64,000 nucleotides of DNA, from contig WPAF01000008.1 in the NCBI GenBank assembly GCA_009772965.1, positions 19,793 through 83,792 on the forward strand, in the 5' to 3' direction. The position numbers were made by a program, and so were the translations under genes. Positions 7,918-17,194 of the stretch are shown here, piece by piece (position 1 is the first letter of the stretch; each line of letters opens with the position of its first letter). Under the pieces are notes generated by a model. The model had not been told where the DNA came from, did no database searches, and saw only the letters and a list, made by a program, of their open reading frames with translations. The stretch is from Candidatus Saganbacteria bacterium. GTDB taxonomy: Bacteria > Margulisbacteria > WOR-1 > XYC2-FULL-46-14 > WPAF01.

Positions 7918-9123
7918 ATGGTTTCATCCGTAACTTTTTCCAAATTAGCCACTCCTACAGGAACTTTAGGCACAGGAGGTAGCGGAAACGGGGGCAATGG
8001 CATAAATCGGGCAGAAGCATGGGTAAGGGGGGCTTTACCAAAACATAAAATATTCCCCTGGATGGTAAAGTTTGCAGAAAACTGGCTTGATATTAGCGAA
8101 AGAATTAAAAATACTGGCGATTTTGCCCAATCTGCTAGAACAGTTTTGAGAAATACTATCGCGGATATTCATATTAATCCAAATAAAGTTCTACCCGCTT
8201 TAGAAGACATAGAAAAGCCCTTTTCAACTGATCAATATCGCAATAGGGATGGATTTGGGCGATGCGTACTAAAGCTTGCTCTTTTTGCTGATATGGTAAG
8301 TAATGAATATAATTTAAGGGGGCAAGAAATTAATGATTATCTTGGTCCCTTGCAACTTTTTAAAAACCAACAATTAGTTGAAACAGGGTTAAGATTGGCA
8401 GAAGTCATTTTTATTAAAACTGCAGGATTTAAACTCGCAGTCCGCACTTTACTGACTGTTTTGCCGGTTGAATTATTTAATTATAATCCAGAATTATTCG
8501 AAGCTGCAATTCAAAGACTGGCGCAGACAACAACTGTTTTAAAGACCTTTGAAACAAGTATTCTTATCCTAGCAAAAGTTTATGCAGGCAAACCGGAAGG
8601 TTTTATGGAAGGGCTAGATATTATTGATAGATTTGTTGATAACTTGAAGCAAAGGGGAATAGATGAAAATACTATTGCAAGATTATTTGCAATTGGATTT
8701 GATGAACAAAGGCAAGATTTGGGGTATCACCCCATTGCAATTTTTCCTTTTCTGGTTCAGGCTTACGCAAACTATCAAGAAGTAATTTTACAAAAGGAAG
8801 AGGTTAGCTCAACTCATCTTTCCACCAGTATTCCAACTCAAGTAAAAGCCAGCGCTAATCCTCCTGACTGGTTTAAAGCCCAAGTACATCTACTTGAAGG
8901 GAATATCCTAAAGCTAAAAGAAAAAAAGATCGATCCAGATAGATATATTAACTTTTATAATAGGATAATTTCTTGGGTTTATATATCCATGGACCACTCA
9001 GCAGAATGCACTATACAAATTATTAATGTTATTCACAATGAATTACTAAGTGGGAAAACCGATCGCGAAGTGGATGCTATTTTATATCATGAAGTTGAAA
9101 ACTTGCCACACGATGGCAGCTAA
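7918..9123 (+). CDS. Orphan helical protein, unknown function
   Basis: 401-aa protein I do not recognise. It has no signal peptide or membrane segment. The N-terminus is Ser/Thr/Gly-rich (G-T-G-G-S-G-N-G-G-N-G) for about 30 residues. The rest reads as mostly alpha-helical, with repeated amphipathic stretches suggestive of a helical-repeat or scaffold fold. The start is well supported by AAGGAGG at 7902-7908. It stands alone, followed by about 650 bases of repeat-rich non-coding DNA. No catalytic motif is evident. Confidence 0.75.
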   Translation: MVSSVTFSKLATPTGTLGTGGSGNGGNGINRAEAWVRGALPKHKIFPWMVKFAENWLDISERIKNTGDFAQSARTVLRNTIADIHINPNKVLPALEDIEKPFSTDQYRNRDGFGRCVLKLALFADMVSNEYNLRGQEINDYLGPLQLFKNQQLVETGLRLAEVIFIKTAGFKLAVRTLLTVLPVELFNYNPELFEAAIQRLAQTTTVLKTFETSILILAKVYAGKPEGFMEGLDIIDRFVDNLKQRGIDENTIARLFAIGFDEQRQDLGYHPIAIFPFLVQAYANYQEVILQKEEVSSTHLSTSIPTQVKASANPPDWFKAQVHLLEGNILKLKEKKIDPDRYINFYNRIISWVYISMDHSAECTIQIINVIHNELLSGKTDREVDAILYHEVENLPHDGS

Positions 9124-9196
9124 TTTTTGAGTCCTATATTTATTATTATGTAAAACTGTTTTCTTTTAATTAATTTCTAAAGCCTTTTTTCTTCTT

Positions 9197-9360
9197 TGCT
9201 TTTTTGCTTGCTCAAAAAAGCAACAAAAAAAGCAAGTGCCTTCAAATGCCCTCGCCGTTTCGCTTTTGAGCCCTTTGGCCACCATGAACCCCTAAACCAA
9301 AAATGCTCAAATCGCTTCACGGCTCGCCACCACATTTGAAATCCCCGACTTGAAGGCACA
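9197..9360. repeat. Structured inverted-repeat element
   Basis: Non-coding block with nested inverted repeats. GTGCCTTCAA (9236-9245) pairs with TTGAAGGCAC (9350-9359), and inside it TTCAAATG (9241-9248) pairs with CATTTGAA (9333-9340). Just before it, TTGCTTTTTTG is followed by CAAAAAAGCAA, a perfect 11-bp stem. It looks like a small non-autonomous palindromic element or degraded MITE and has no credible gene. Confidence 0.6.
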
Positions 9361-9499
9361 TTTACTTATATTAATATTTTATTTTTATCTATAAGATTGA
9401 ATTTTTTCCTGTTTCTACGGTGGTTTCATATTGGGAGGAGAAGGGCATTTTAAGCCGTTCAGGGTTAAAGGGGTCGCGGGTGTCTGTGGGGAAAAGGCC

Positions 9500-9640
9500 G
9501 AAGCGAGTGAGCGTTCAGCGAACGAAGCGTCGGGCGGTCGTGCTTGAAACCGCCTTGATTTTTTCTTGTTTCCTGCCTGCCGGCAGGCAGGCTTCTTTTG
9601 CATCAAGGCAAAAGAAGAAAGAGAAAAAGAGAAATTAATT
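9500..9640 (+). repeat. REP-like composite palindromic element, copy 1
   Basis: Two adjacent hairpins. The first is the perfect 20-nt palindrome CCTGCCTGCCGGCAGGCAGG (9572-9591). The second is CTTCTTTTGC / GCAAAAGAAG (9592-9601 with 9608-9617), 10 bp with a 6-nt loop. It is preceded by a segment reading GTGCTTGAAACCGCCTTGA. The same modules recur in opposite orientation at the right end of the window, and the 20-nt palindrome recurs inside miaB. The surrounding 9400-9640 DNA is GC-richer and has no supported gene. Confidence 0.8.
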
Positions 9641-9771
9641 TAAATGAAAATAAGTCTATTAATTAACAAAATAATTGTAAATAATTTGCATGGCCTCAGG
9701 AGCGGTTTTTTTCAGTGCATTTTCAGTGCTGGAAAAATGAAATTCCCCTTATTTTACGACGATACCAAACC

Positions 9772-11409
9772 ATGGGAATCATTTCAAAAGTAGTGTGTTT
9801 TAGCGCAAAATATAAGGCAGTAAATCAGGCTTTGGATAAAATTGGAAGCTCAATAAATGCTTCTATTAAAACATTGGGGATAACAAGCATCCATTGGGAA
9901 ACAGGTTTAACCAGGGATTTGGCCGCCCTCCAAAACAATTTTGGCGAAAAGGGAACATCCTATTTATTTTCAGGATTCAGCCACGGAGATGAAATTGATG
10001 CTGCGATTCTCAGATTGTATAAATCAAAAAGAGATCGGGTTGAATCTGCAATAAATAAATATTTAGTCGCAACTATCATTCGCACACACAGCAGCCTATT
10101 CTATTCAAAAGAAATAAAACAACAATTCTCCAAATTGGCAATAAGTATATTAAAAAAAACTCCCTATTCTTATCGGACAATAAAAGCAACTATTGCCCGC
10201 TGTATATGTGATTTGCTTGGCAATCAATTTTGCTATCGCCACCATAATATTTATCTTGAGGATAAAAAATATATTAATTCTATTATCTTATTTCTTAAAC
10301 AAGTTAAAACATTTCTTAACCTTGTCCCGGCAAGTGAAAATAATTTTAAAGAATTAGAATTGCATTTTATGAAAACATTCTTTTTGACCATTGAAGCGGC
10401 AACACATAAAATAGAAATCCTAATCAAACAAACACATCTTCTTGAAGGTACTGCGAGGGCAATTTGCATAATGTACGGCTTAAGCGCTATTGATATAGAG
10501 AAGACAACTGCGCTTGAATGTAAAAACAACATAGAATATCAAGCGGCTGTCGCAAATAATATAAGCAATATTGACAACTATTTTAGAGATGACGCGTTAT
10601 GGAATAACCTGCTTTCATTATTATCTCAAAAAGAAATTGTATTCAATGGGGAAGCATTTACCATTAAAGAAGCGCAGTTTTTATTGTCAACTTGGTCAAG
10701 CTATGATTTTGCCGGCAAAAATTTTATATTTAAATTACTTTTAGCTAAAGACGGCAAAGAAAAAACTATTCTAGTAAAATCAGTTGGCAAATCAATTATT
10801 GATAAGGATCAAATTGCCACAGGAACCTTTAAATTGCTGGGACTGCCAACTTATCATGTTGAACCTTATCTTGATTTTGAACTGATCGAATATATCCCCC
10901 ATAAACTTATAATGTTTTCAAGTAAAGGCTTTTTTTCTAATGGAATTCAAATGATCGCTTTTGATGAATTTGTAAACGGAGAATCTTCATTAGTTGAACA
11001 AAGGATGCGTTTATTCGGCGGGATATTAGCGGTGGAATATTTGCTGGGAGCAAAAGACTGCCAAATGAAGCATGTGTTTTTTGCTGATAACGGGGGTTTT
11101 TCCTTCAGGATCGATTGGGAGTTTTTATTAGACTATAGCGATACTATTTCAGGAAATATTTATCCGATCCTCAAGGGAGACGAAGCGGTTTTTATCCGAA
11201 TGGTTGCTAAACTTCAAAACGGCTCCCAATTGGTTGGATTTATCAATCAGGGCTATTTGGACACATTAAAAAGAGCAAAAGACTATAAAGAAGAAATTCT
11301 TAACCTTATGCGGCAATATCAAGTACACACTGAAGAAATTGAAGCAGATTTTACAAGCCGCGTAGACGCTCCCGCCTCAATTCTTGAACTCATACCCAGT
11401 TTCATCTAG
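9772..11409 (+). CDS. Orphan protein with kinase-fold-like C-terminus
   Basis: 545 aa from the ATG at 9772; a GTG at 9715 would add 19 residues, and neither start has a good ribosome-binding site. The N-terminal about 300 residues are helical and unrecognised. The C-terminal part has the landmarks of a protein-kinase/HipA/LanM-like fold. These are a beta-strand Lys in I-L-V-K-S-V-G-K (about K336), an E-L-I-E-Y-I-P hinge-like stretch, a catalytic-loop-like K-D-C-Q-M-K-H-V (D429), and F-R-I-D-W-E-F (D448), which resembles the metal-binding I-D-x-E of LanM dehydratase/lipid-kinase-like proteins. Compared with LanM D-x-H-x-x-N, the His and Asn positions are changed, so it may be a pseudoenzyme. 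Assignment is by motif inspection only. Confidence 0.6.
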   Translation: MGIISKVVCFSAKYKAVNQALDKIGSSINASIKTLGITSIHWETGLTRDLAALQNNFGEKGTSYLFSGFSHGDEIDAAILRLYKSKRDRVESAINKYLVATIIRTHSSLFYSKEIKQQFSKLAISILKKTPYSYRTIKATIARCICDLLGNQFCYRHHNIYLEDKKYINSIILFLKQVKTFLNLVPASENNFKELELHFMKTFFLTIEAATHKIEILIKQTHLLEGTARAICIMYGLSAIDIEKTTALECKNNIEYQAAVANNISNIDNYFRDDALWNNLLSLLSQKEIVFNGEAFTIKEAQFLLSTWSSYDFAGKNFIFKLLLAKDGKEKTILVKSVGKSIIDKDQIATGTFKLLGLPTYHVEPYLDFELIEYIPHKLIMFSSKGFFSNGIQMIAFDEFVNGESSLVEQRMRLFGGILAVEYLLGAKDCQMKHVFFADNGGFSFRIDWEFLLDYSDTISGNIYPILKGDEAVFIRMVAKLQNGSQLVGFINQGYLDTLKRAKDYKEEILNLMRQYQVHTEEIEADFTSRVDAPASILELIPSFI

Positions 11410-12163
11410 GTATAGATTCAAGATACTTATCAGCCGTAGCATTTACATATTGGGCAACCATTATTTCAAAATTAACAAGATCTCCTTTGTGTCCTATATC
11501 TAATGCGGAATAATAGCTGCTTCTTTTTATTGCTTCGCATTCAAAAATAGCAACAGGGTAGCCGTACTTCATTAAAATCAAATTCATAAGAAGACGGGCG
11601 GTTCTGCCATTGCCATCAACAAAAGGATGGATGTCAACCAGTTTAAAATGCGCCTGTGCGGCAAACTTTACCGGATGAAAGTCCTTTTTATCCTGCCGTT
11701 CAACCAGCCATAATGAAAACTGACCCATTAAATCAGTTAATTTATCAGGCCGGGGCGGCCGATAAGTAGAACCAGAAATATAAACTTCTACGTCACGGTA
11801 TTTTCCGGCATACCTGTTGTCAATCCCTTCCAAAATTAGAGTGTGAATCTTTTTAATGTCATCTTTGGTGACAGGTTCGACTTTTGTCAAAATCTCCCCC
11901 ACATAATCTATGGCATTTTTATGGTTGGTCACCTCTAAATGTTCTCTCATGCTTTTGCCGGATATTGTCAATCCTTCCTTAAGAATCAGCATTGTCTCCT
12001 GCCTAGTCATGGTGTTTCCCTCAATGGCGTTGCTGTTATATGTCCACTCCAAATTTAAGTATTCAGTCAACTTATCAAGCACAACTACCGGCAAAGGCCT
12101 GGCCTTGTCAATAAGCGCTTTTTTTTCATCTATTTCTCTAAGTAAATCAATAAGATTTTGCAT
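11402..12163 (-). CDS. Fic/DOC family protein (AMP transferase type)
   Basis: 253-aa Fic protein. The active-site loop H-P-F-V-D-G-N-G-R-T-A-R spans residues 179-190 and is intact, so adenylyl transfer to a protein hydroxyl is likely. An N-terminal inhibitory helix carries the [S/T]xxxE[G/N] motif (S44, E48, G49), placing it in class II, autoinhibited Fic proteins. Residues 50-170 match the Fic_N plus core layout of stand-alone members. It lies 17 bases downstream of the carB stop on the same strand and converges with the kinase-fold orphan, overlapping it by 8 nt. Confidence 0.93.
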   Translation of the reverse strand: MQNLIDLLREIDEKKALIDKARPLPVVVLDKLTEYLNLEWTYNSNAIEGNTMTRQETMLILKEGLTISGKSMREHLEVTNHKNAIDYVGEILTKVEPVTKDDIKKIHTLILEGIDNRYAGKYRDVEVYISGSTYRPPRPDKLTDLMGQFSLWLVERQDKKDFHPVKFAAQAHFKLVDIHPFVDGNGRTARLLMNLILMKYGYPVAIFECEAIKRSSYYSALDIGHKGDLVNFEIMVAQYVNATADKYLESIPR

Positions 12164-12180
12164 TATTATAATTAATTATA

Positions 12181-13839
12181 TCAAGCCCGGCATTCGTCTT
12201 CAAGCTCATAGGTTGAATAGTAATAAGGAGTAAAAGCAGGAAATTCTGCGGCGCAGGTATCTACCAGCTTAAAACTAACCTTAAGTCCCATTTTTTCCCT
12301 GGCGCTATAAACAGAAACCTCATCAGAACCAATTAGTCTGGCAATTTGAATGTCAGAAAAACCATTCTCTTTTGCCTTGCGCATAATACTTGGATTTTTT
12401 AAGATTTTTTTCTTGTTTTTTTTGATAAAAGATTCAACTTCTATTATTTCTTTGAGATTATTTAAAAACCACTTATCTATTTTGGTAATATCATATATTT
12501 TATTAATGCTCATGCCGGATTTGATGGCATATTTAAGATAAAAAATCCTTTCGGCACAAGGATATTTCAATTTATTATTTAATTCCGCAACAGTTGGTTT
12601 AAATTTTAAATCGTCAAATCCAGCCGCGCTTATTTCTAGCCCTCTTAAGCCTTTCTGCAGGGCTTCTTTAAAAGTCCTCCCTATCGCCATTGTTTCGCCA
12701 ACTGATTTCATGGAAATTGTAAGGGTTTGGTCAGCTCCCGGAAACTTTTCAAAAGTAAATCGCGGTATTTTGACCACGCAATAATCAATTGTCGGCTCAA
12801 AAGAAGCGGGAGTTACCTGGGTAATATCGTTTGGAATTTCATCTAAGGTATAGCCAACCGCCAGCTTTGCCGCGATTTTAGCAATTGGAAAACCGGTTGC
12901 CTTGCTGGCAAGCGCTGAGGAGCGTGAAACCCTCGGGTTCATTTCAATAATTACCATGCGCCCGGTATCGGGATGGACGGCAAACTGGATATTAGATCCT
13001 CCGGTATCAACCCCAATTTCCCTGATAACGGCAATTGAAGCGTCGCGCATTAGCTGAAATTCCTTATCGGTTAAGGTTTGGGCTGGCGCCACTGTGATAC
13101 TGTCGCCGGTATGCACGCCCATTGGATCAAAATTCTCAATTGAGCAGATGATAACTACATTATCAGCCAGGTCGCGCATTACCTCCATTTCAAATTCTTT
13201 CCAGCCGGCAACTGATTCCTCGATTAATACCTCAGAAAGCATAGAAGCTTCCAGGCCGCGCTCGACAATTGTCTCAAATTCTTGGATATTAAATGCCGCG
13301 CCGCCCCCTGTCCCCCCCAAGGTAAAACTCGGGCGAATTATCAAGGGAAATCCAATTTCTTTTGCAACTTGTTTTGCTTCTTTTAGCGAATGAGCCCTCT
13401 TGCTTTTTGGCAGGTCAAGTCCGATCTTTTGCATCGCCTTTTTAAAAAGTTCCCGATCTTCCGCTTTTTTTATGACCTCTGCGTTTGCCCCGATCATTTC
13501 AACATTATATTTTTTAAATACTCCCATCTCGGCAAGCTGGAACGCGCAATTAAGCGCCGTCTGCCCGCCAAGGGTCGGGAGCACCGCGTCCGGTCTCTCC
13601 TTTTCAATTATTTTTTCAACAAATTCAGGGATGATCGGCTCAATGTATGTCCGGTCGGCCATTTCCGGATCGGTCATGATGGTAGCGGGATTGGAATTAA
13701 CTAAAATTACTTTATATCCTTCAGCCTTTAGCGCTTTGCACGCTTGCGCGCCGGAATAATCAAATTCACATGCCTGGCCGATAACTATCGGGCCAGACCC
13801 AATGATCAATATGCTTTTTATATCAGTCCGCTTAGGCAT
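12181..13839 (-). CDS. carB: Carbamoyl-phosphate synthase large subunit, N-terminal half
   Basis: Carries the carboxyphosphate-forming ATP-grasp half and the oligomerisation domain of CarB. The start [20 protein letters not shown] is canonical, and the ATP-grasp core follows ([31 protein letters not shown]). It ends at residue 552 in [13 protein letters not shown], at the boundary where the carbamate-forming half normally begins, against about 1,070 aa in the full protein. Split carB genes cut near this boundary are known (for example Aquifex and Methanocaldococcus). The second half is not in this window, so it is either a natural split or a truncation next to the fic gene. It overlaps carA by 8 nt. 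Confidence 0.92.
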   Translation of the reverse strand: MPKRTDIKSILIIGSGPIVIGQACEFDYSGAQACKALKAEGYKVILVNSNPATIMTDPEMADRTYIEPIIPEFVEKIIEKERPDAVLPTLGGQTALNCAFQLAEMGVFKKYNVEMIGANAEVIKKAEDRELFKKAMQKIGLDLPKSKRAHSLKEAKQVAKEIGFPLIIRPSFTLGGTGGGAAFNIQEFETIVERGLEASMLSEVLIEESVAGWKEFEMEVMRDLADNVVIICSIENFDPMGVHTGDSITVAPAQTLTDKEFQLMRDASIAVIREIGVDTGGSNIQFAVHPDTGRMVIIEMNPRVSRSSALASKATGFPIAKIAAKLAVGYTLDEIPNDITQVTPASFEPTIDYCVVKIPRFTFEKFPGADQTLTISMKSVGETMAIGRTFKEALQKGLRGLEISAAGFDDLKFKPTVAELNNKLKYPCAERIFYLKYAIKSGMSINKIYDITKIDKWFLNNLKEIIEVESFIKKNKKKILKNPSIMRKAKENGFSDIQIARLIGSDEVSVYSAREKMGLKVSFKLVDTCAAEFPAFTPYYYSTYELEDECRA

Positions 13840-14866
13840 GAGATCCTTTCATAAGCTTGATAAATTCATCAAATAGATATTTGCTGTCGTTTGGCCCAGG
13901 ACTCGCTTCAGGATGATATTGGACGCAAAAAACGGGATATTTTTTATGCCGAAAGCCCTCAAGTGTTTTATCGTTAAGATTTATATGTGTAATTTCTACT
14001 TTATCCTTGTCAATAGAATCAATGTCAACACAAAAGCCATGGTTTTGGCTGGTGATTTCAACTTTTCTATTGGATAAATTCATGACCGGCTGGTTGGCTC
14101 CCCGATGGCCAAATTTAAGTTTATAAGTTTTGCCTCCAAGCGCCAAGCCCAGCATTTGATGCCCCAGGCAAACATAAGTGACAGCCGCCGGATCTCCAGG
14201 GCCATTGCTTAACATTAATCCGTCCGGTTTTGAGGAAAGAATATCTTTTGCTGATGAATTCGCGGGAAAAACCCTAACCTTGCAATTGCGCTTTGCAAGT
14301 TCGCGCATAATATTGTATTTCGCGCCGCAGTCAATAACGGCGACTTTGTATTTCCCTGACTTATTAAATTCGTAGGCTTTTTTGCAGGTCACTTCTTTAA
14401 CCAAATCGCGGCCAACTAATCCTAAAGAATCTTTCGCCATTTTAATTAATTTGGTTTTATTTGTAATTGTCGTGGAAATAACCGCTTTCATGGCGCCTTG
14501 GTCGCGGATATGCTTTGTTAAGGCGCGCGTATCAATTCCCTCTATGCCAATTATCTTATGCTTATTAAGAAAACTACTAAGAGTCCCCCCCGCCCGCCAA
14601 TTTGAAGCCACCCCGCTTAATTCTTTTACCACAAATCCTGAACAATGGGGACGAAGGGATTCAAAATCCTCTGTGTTTATCCCATAATTTCCGATTAAGG
14701 GATACGTCATGCATATTATTTGCCCTTTATAGGATGGATCAGTTAATATTTCCTGGTATCCGGCCATTGAGGTATTAAAGACTATTTCGCCTTCGCTTAA
14801 ACCCTTGCAGCCAAAAGCTTTTCCTTCAAACACAACCCCATCTTCTAATGCTAAATAAGCTTTCAT
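13832..14866 (-). CDS. carA: Carbamoyl-phosphate synthase small subunit, with an internal gap
   Basis: Glutaminase subunit that feeds ammonia to CarB for arginine and pyrimidine synthesis. The N-terminal CPSase_sm domain is complete ([21 protein letters not shown]), and the GATase has C-L-G-H-Q-M and the H-P-E-A-S pair. Between the oxyanion-side S-N-G-P-G-D-P-A-A and the nucleophile C-L-G-H-Q only four residues (V-T-Y-V) remain. Other CarA proteins have roughly 20-25 there, forming a helix and the strand that presents the Cys. The product is 344 aa and the gap preserves frame. This would probably impair the fold unless it is an assembly artefact. A terminator for the upstream gene ends about 10 bases before this ATG. 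Confidence 0.93.
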   Translation of the reverse strand: MKAYLALEDGVVFEGKAFGCKGLSEGEIVFNTSMAGYQEILTDPSYKGQIICMTYPLIGNYGINTEDFESLRPHCSGFVVKELSGVASNWRAGGTLSSFLNKHKIIGIEGIDTRALTKHIRDQGAMKAVISTTITNKTKLIKMAKDSLGLVGRDLVKEVTCKKAYEFNKSGKYKVAVIDCGAKYNIMRELAKRNCKVRVFPANSSAKDILSSKPDGLMLSNGPGDPAAVTYVCLGHQMLGLALGGKTYKLKFGHRGANQPVMNLSNRKVEITSQNHGFCVDIDSIDKDKVEITHINLNDKTLEGFRHKKYPVFCVQYHPEASPGPNDSKYLFDEFIKLMKGSHA

Positions 14867-14875
14867 TTTTATCCC

Positions 14876-14908
14876 AAAAAAAAAGGCGTCTCTTAAACAG
14901 ACACCTTT
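14876..14908 (-). terminator. Intrinsic terminator after the RRM gene
   Basis: On the minus strand GGTGTCT-gtttaag-AGACGCC followed by nine T residues. It lies between the RRM gene and carA, and its T-tract ends 9-10 bases before the carA ATG. It therefore ends the RRM transcript and, unless bypassed, isolates carA from upstream promoters; an attenuator role is possible. Confidence 0.85.
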
Positions 14909-14933
14909 TACTTTTTAAATCCAAAGAGCGTGA

Positions 14934-15185
14934 TTATCTTCCGGTTTTTGGCTTTGCTTCATTAACTGTTAACTTGCGGCCGTTCCACTCAAAACCCGAT
15001 AAACCGGCAATCGCTTTTTCCGCCCCATCGTCTTCCATATCAACAAAACCAAAACCTTTTGATTTTCCTGACATTTTATCTGTTATTACCCTAGCGTCTA
15101 AAACAGTCCCGAATTCCGAAAATTTTTCTCTTAATTCCGCGTCTGTAGCTGTCCAAGCAAGGTTACCCACAAAAATACTCTTCAT
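14934..15185 (-). CDS. RRM-domain RNA-binding protein
   Basis: 83-aa single RNA-recognition-motif protein of the bacterial Rbp/cold-adaptation type. RNP2 is I-F-V-G-N-L near the N-terminus and RNP1 is K-G-F-G-F-V-D-M in the middle, both intact, with a short basic tail. Such proteins bind single-stranded RNA and may act as RNA chaperones. The start has GGAG about 11 bases upstream. It has its own promoter and a strong terminator, so it is monocistronic. Confidence 0.95.
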   Translation of the reverse strand: MKSIFVGNLAWTATDAELREKFSEFGTVLDARVITDKMSGKSKGFGFVDMEDDGAEKAIAGLSGFEWNGRKLTVNEAKPKTGR

Positions 15186-15228
15186 TTAATCTTTCTCCTC
15201 TCAAAATATCTCGACCTTTAACTTGTTC

Positions 15229-15258
15229 ACTATAACACAATAATATTTATATCGTCAA
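15229..15258 (-). promoter_or_regulatory. Promoter of the RRM gene
   Basis: Minus-strand TTGACG (15258-15253), 18-bp spacer, TATAGT (15234-15229) with a TGT extension. The predicted 5' leader is about 35-40 nt and includes the ribosome-binding site. Confidence 0.65.
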
Positions 15259-15259
15259 G

Positions 15260-15510
15260 GGCGCTCTTTTTCTGCGGCTTAAAAGCATGACAAAAAGTAA
15301 AATATGAGGCTTTATAATCATGCGCTTTGTACATTTTTCTGATACTTACTAATGAAATTCTAGATGCGATTTAGCTACAAAATAAAATAGACAAATAATT
15401 TTTAATTTCCCCGAAAAAAATTAAAGCTCAAGAATGAGAAAAAAAATACAAAGAAGGCATAGAAAATAATCCCATTGCTAACCGATCTCAAAATAATTGT
15501 CTTGTAATGA
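15260..15510. other. Intergenic, nothing recognised
   Basis: AT-rich spacer between the RRM promoter and the 3' end of the Ser/Thr kinase gene. No open frame with coding character, hairpin terminator or RNA gene was recognised here. Confidence 0.5.
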
Positions 15511-17097
15511 TTAGTCATTGTCAACAATTTGAACCACTTGGTGTTTATATTTTTTTTCAAGCACAATAAGGGCATTCATCATATCTCTATAAGACGGAAA
15601 ACATTTTCTAGCGTCAAAATTCACGCAGCGGGATAAAAATTTATATATATCATCGGGAAATTTAATTTCCAGCTCATTCAGAGATAACATTTTTATTAGT
15701 TGATACTTTCTGTCCAATGCTATTTTTTCTTCTTGAGAAATGTTTATATCAGTATATTTTAAATAATCGCGTAAATAAGCGTTAAAAGAATCGCCCCTCT
15801 TAATTTGAAGGGGATTGCCAGTATCTCCTTGAAAAGTTACACCTATCCCTGTCAATAATTCATATAATAACGCGCCAAACGCGAATTGATCACGGATAAA
15901 CAGAAGATTTTTGATTTGTTCTTCTCCGTCCCTGGTTCCCCTTGCCTTTCTGCTCATCATCGCATATTGAGAACTGTTGGCAGACTGATATTCTATTGTT
16001 CCAGGGATTAATCCTGTTTTTGTAAGGTCATCACTACCAACGGATTTCGCCAAGCCAAAATCACCAATCTTTATGCCATTTTTACGGGAATAAAATATAT
16101 TGCCCGGTTTTAAGTCGCGATGAAATATTCCTTTTTCATTTAGAAACATCATCCCGTCAACGATTTGAATCGCTATTTTAATCGCTTCAACTGGACTGAA
16201 ATAGCCGCCTTTAAGAAGACATTCATACAAGGTTGGGGACTCAATATATTCAAGCACAATAAAGGAAAACTTTTGATTGCCTTCCCTTACCATTCCTTGA
16301 GCCAAAGAACGAACTATCCTGGGATGATTGATTGTTGCCATTATTTCAAATTCTCGCCTTAATCTATTTTTAGCGGCCGGATCATTATCTCCCACGGATG
16401 GAATTAATACTTTTACAATTACTTTCTTATTTTCTTCCGGATCATATCCTTCATAGACCGAGCAGTATCCGCCTCTGCCAATTGGATCTTTACCAGTAAG
16501 AAAAAAATATTTAGTGCGCCCGTCAATTGTTTTAGCCTTGATCCTTAAATCCAGGATTTTACCGCTATGATCGCTTGTTTCAATGGTTTTGTTTTTTTCT
16601 TTTCCGTTAGGATTGATCAACGATGCCCCTAAATACATCAGCACGCCTAAAACAGTAAGAGTACATAAACCAATTGAAATGGATGCGATTGCCAACCCAA
16701 CAAATGATAATAAACTTAAAATAGCGCTGCTCGCGAGAACTACCACCGCCGCAACAGCAATGATATCAACTGTTGCTTTTTTAAAGATGGTGGATGTTTC
16801 TTGCGAAAGATTTTTTTTTGCCGGTTGGCGAGGTAGCGCAGTTTTTTCAGCTTTTGTCCCACTAACATTGAAGCTGGACATGAAAACGATATTAGGCCCA
16901 ACTTCAACAATAGGTTGAAGCTGAAAAGGGTTAATCACTGGAATCCAAAAGCCCTCAAATTGGCTGGAATTATTAGGCGGTAAAAAATGAGATCTTTCAG
17001 TCAAAGGAGAGCGAGGAGAAAAAGAATGCCTTCTGGCAGAAGCTTTTAAGCGGCTCCAGAAAGTTGTTTTCACCGGATTTTGGACTCTATTTACCAT
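15511..17097 (-). CDS. Membrane-anchored Ser/Thr protein kinase
   Basis: 528 aa. The first about 110 residues are Ser/Arg-rich and disordered-looking. Two adjacent hydrophobic segments (about residues 110-165) form a membrane hairpin, so the kinase domain (about 195-520) is probably cytoplasmic. The kinase core is complete: G-R-G-G-Y-C-S-V-Y Gly loop, K229 in V-I-V-K-V-L, H-R-D-L-K-P-G-N (H326, D328) and I-G-D-F-G-L-A-K. A basic insertion follows the P-G-T-I-E-Y-Q-S activation-segment end. GGAG precedes the start. No PASTA or other sensor domain is present. It is the first recognisable enzyme of the 15-23 kb accessory block; no cognate phosphatase was seen. Confidence 0.93.
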   Translation of the reverse strand: MVNRVQNPVKTTFWSRLKASARRHSFSPRSPLTERSHFLPPNNSSQFEGFWIPVINPFQLQPIVEVGPNIVFMSSFNVSGTKAEKTALPRQPAKKNLSQETSTIFKKATVDIIAVAAVVVLASSAILSLLSFVGLAIASISIGLCTLTVLGVLMYLGASLINPNGKEKNKTIETSDHSGKILDLRIKAKTIDGRTKYFFLTGKDPIGRGGYCSVYEGYDPEENKKVIVKVLIPSVGDNDPAAKNRLRREFEIMATINHPRIVRSLAQGMVREGNQKFSFIVLEYIESPTLYECLLKGGYFSPVEAIKIAIQIVDGMMFLNEKGIFHRDLKPGNIFYSRKNGIKIGDFGLAKSVGSDDLTKTGLIPGTIEYQSANSSQYAMMSRKARGTRDGEEQIKNLLFIRDQFAFGALLYELLTGIGVTFQGDTGNPLQIKRGDSFNAYLRDYLKYTDINISQEEKIALDRKYQLIKMLSLNELEIKFPDDIYKFLSRCVNFDARKCFPSYRDMMNALIVLEKKYKHQVVQIVDND

Positions 17098-17194
17098 AAA
17101 CTCTCCATTTTGGTTCTAAAATCTCTCACGTATATATATCGACAAAAACCAGGCGAAATTTCGCTTTTTTCTGGAGAGTATGAATAATCCGGGT

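Noticed and set aside
9177..9638. Short frames on both strands between 9.18 and 9.64 kb
   Set aside because: They run through inverted repeats and the REP-like element, contain the P-A-C-R-Q-A-G translation of the palindrome, and have no ribosome-binding site or coding character.
13094..13759. Plus-strand frames of about 100-120 aa
   Set aside because: Antisense shadows of carB.
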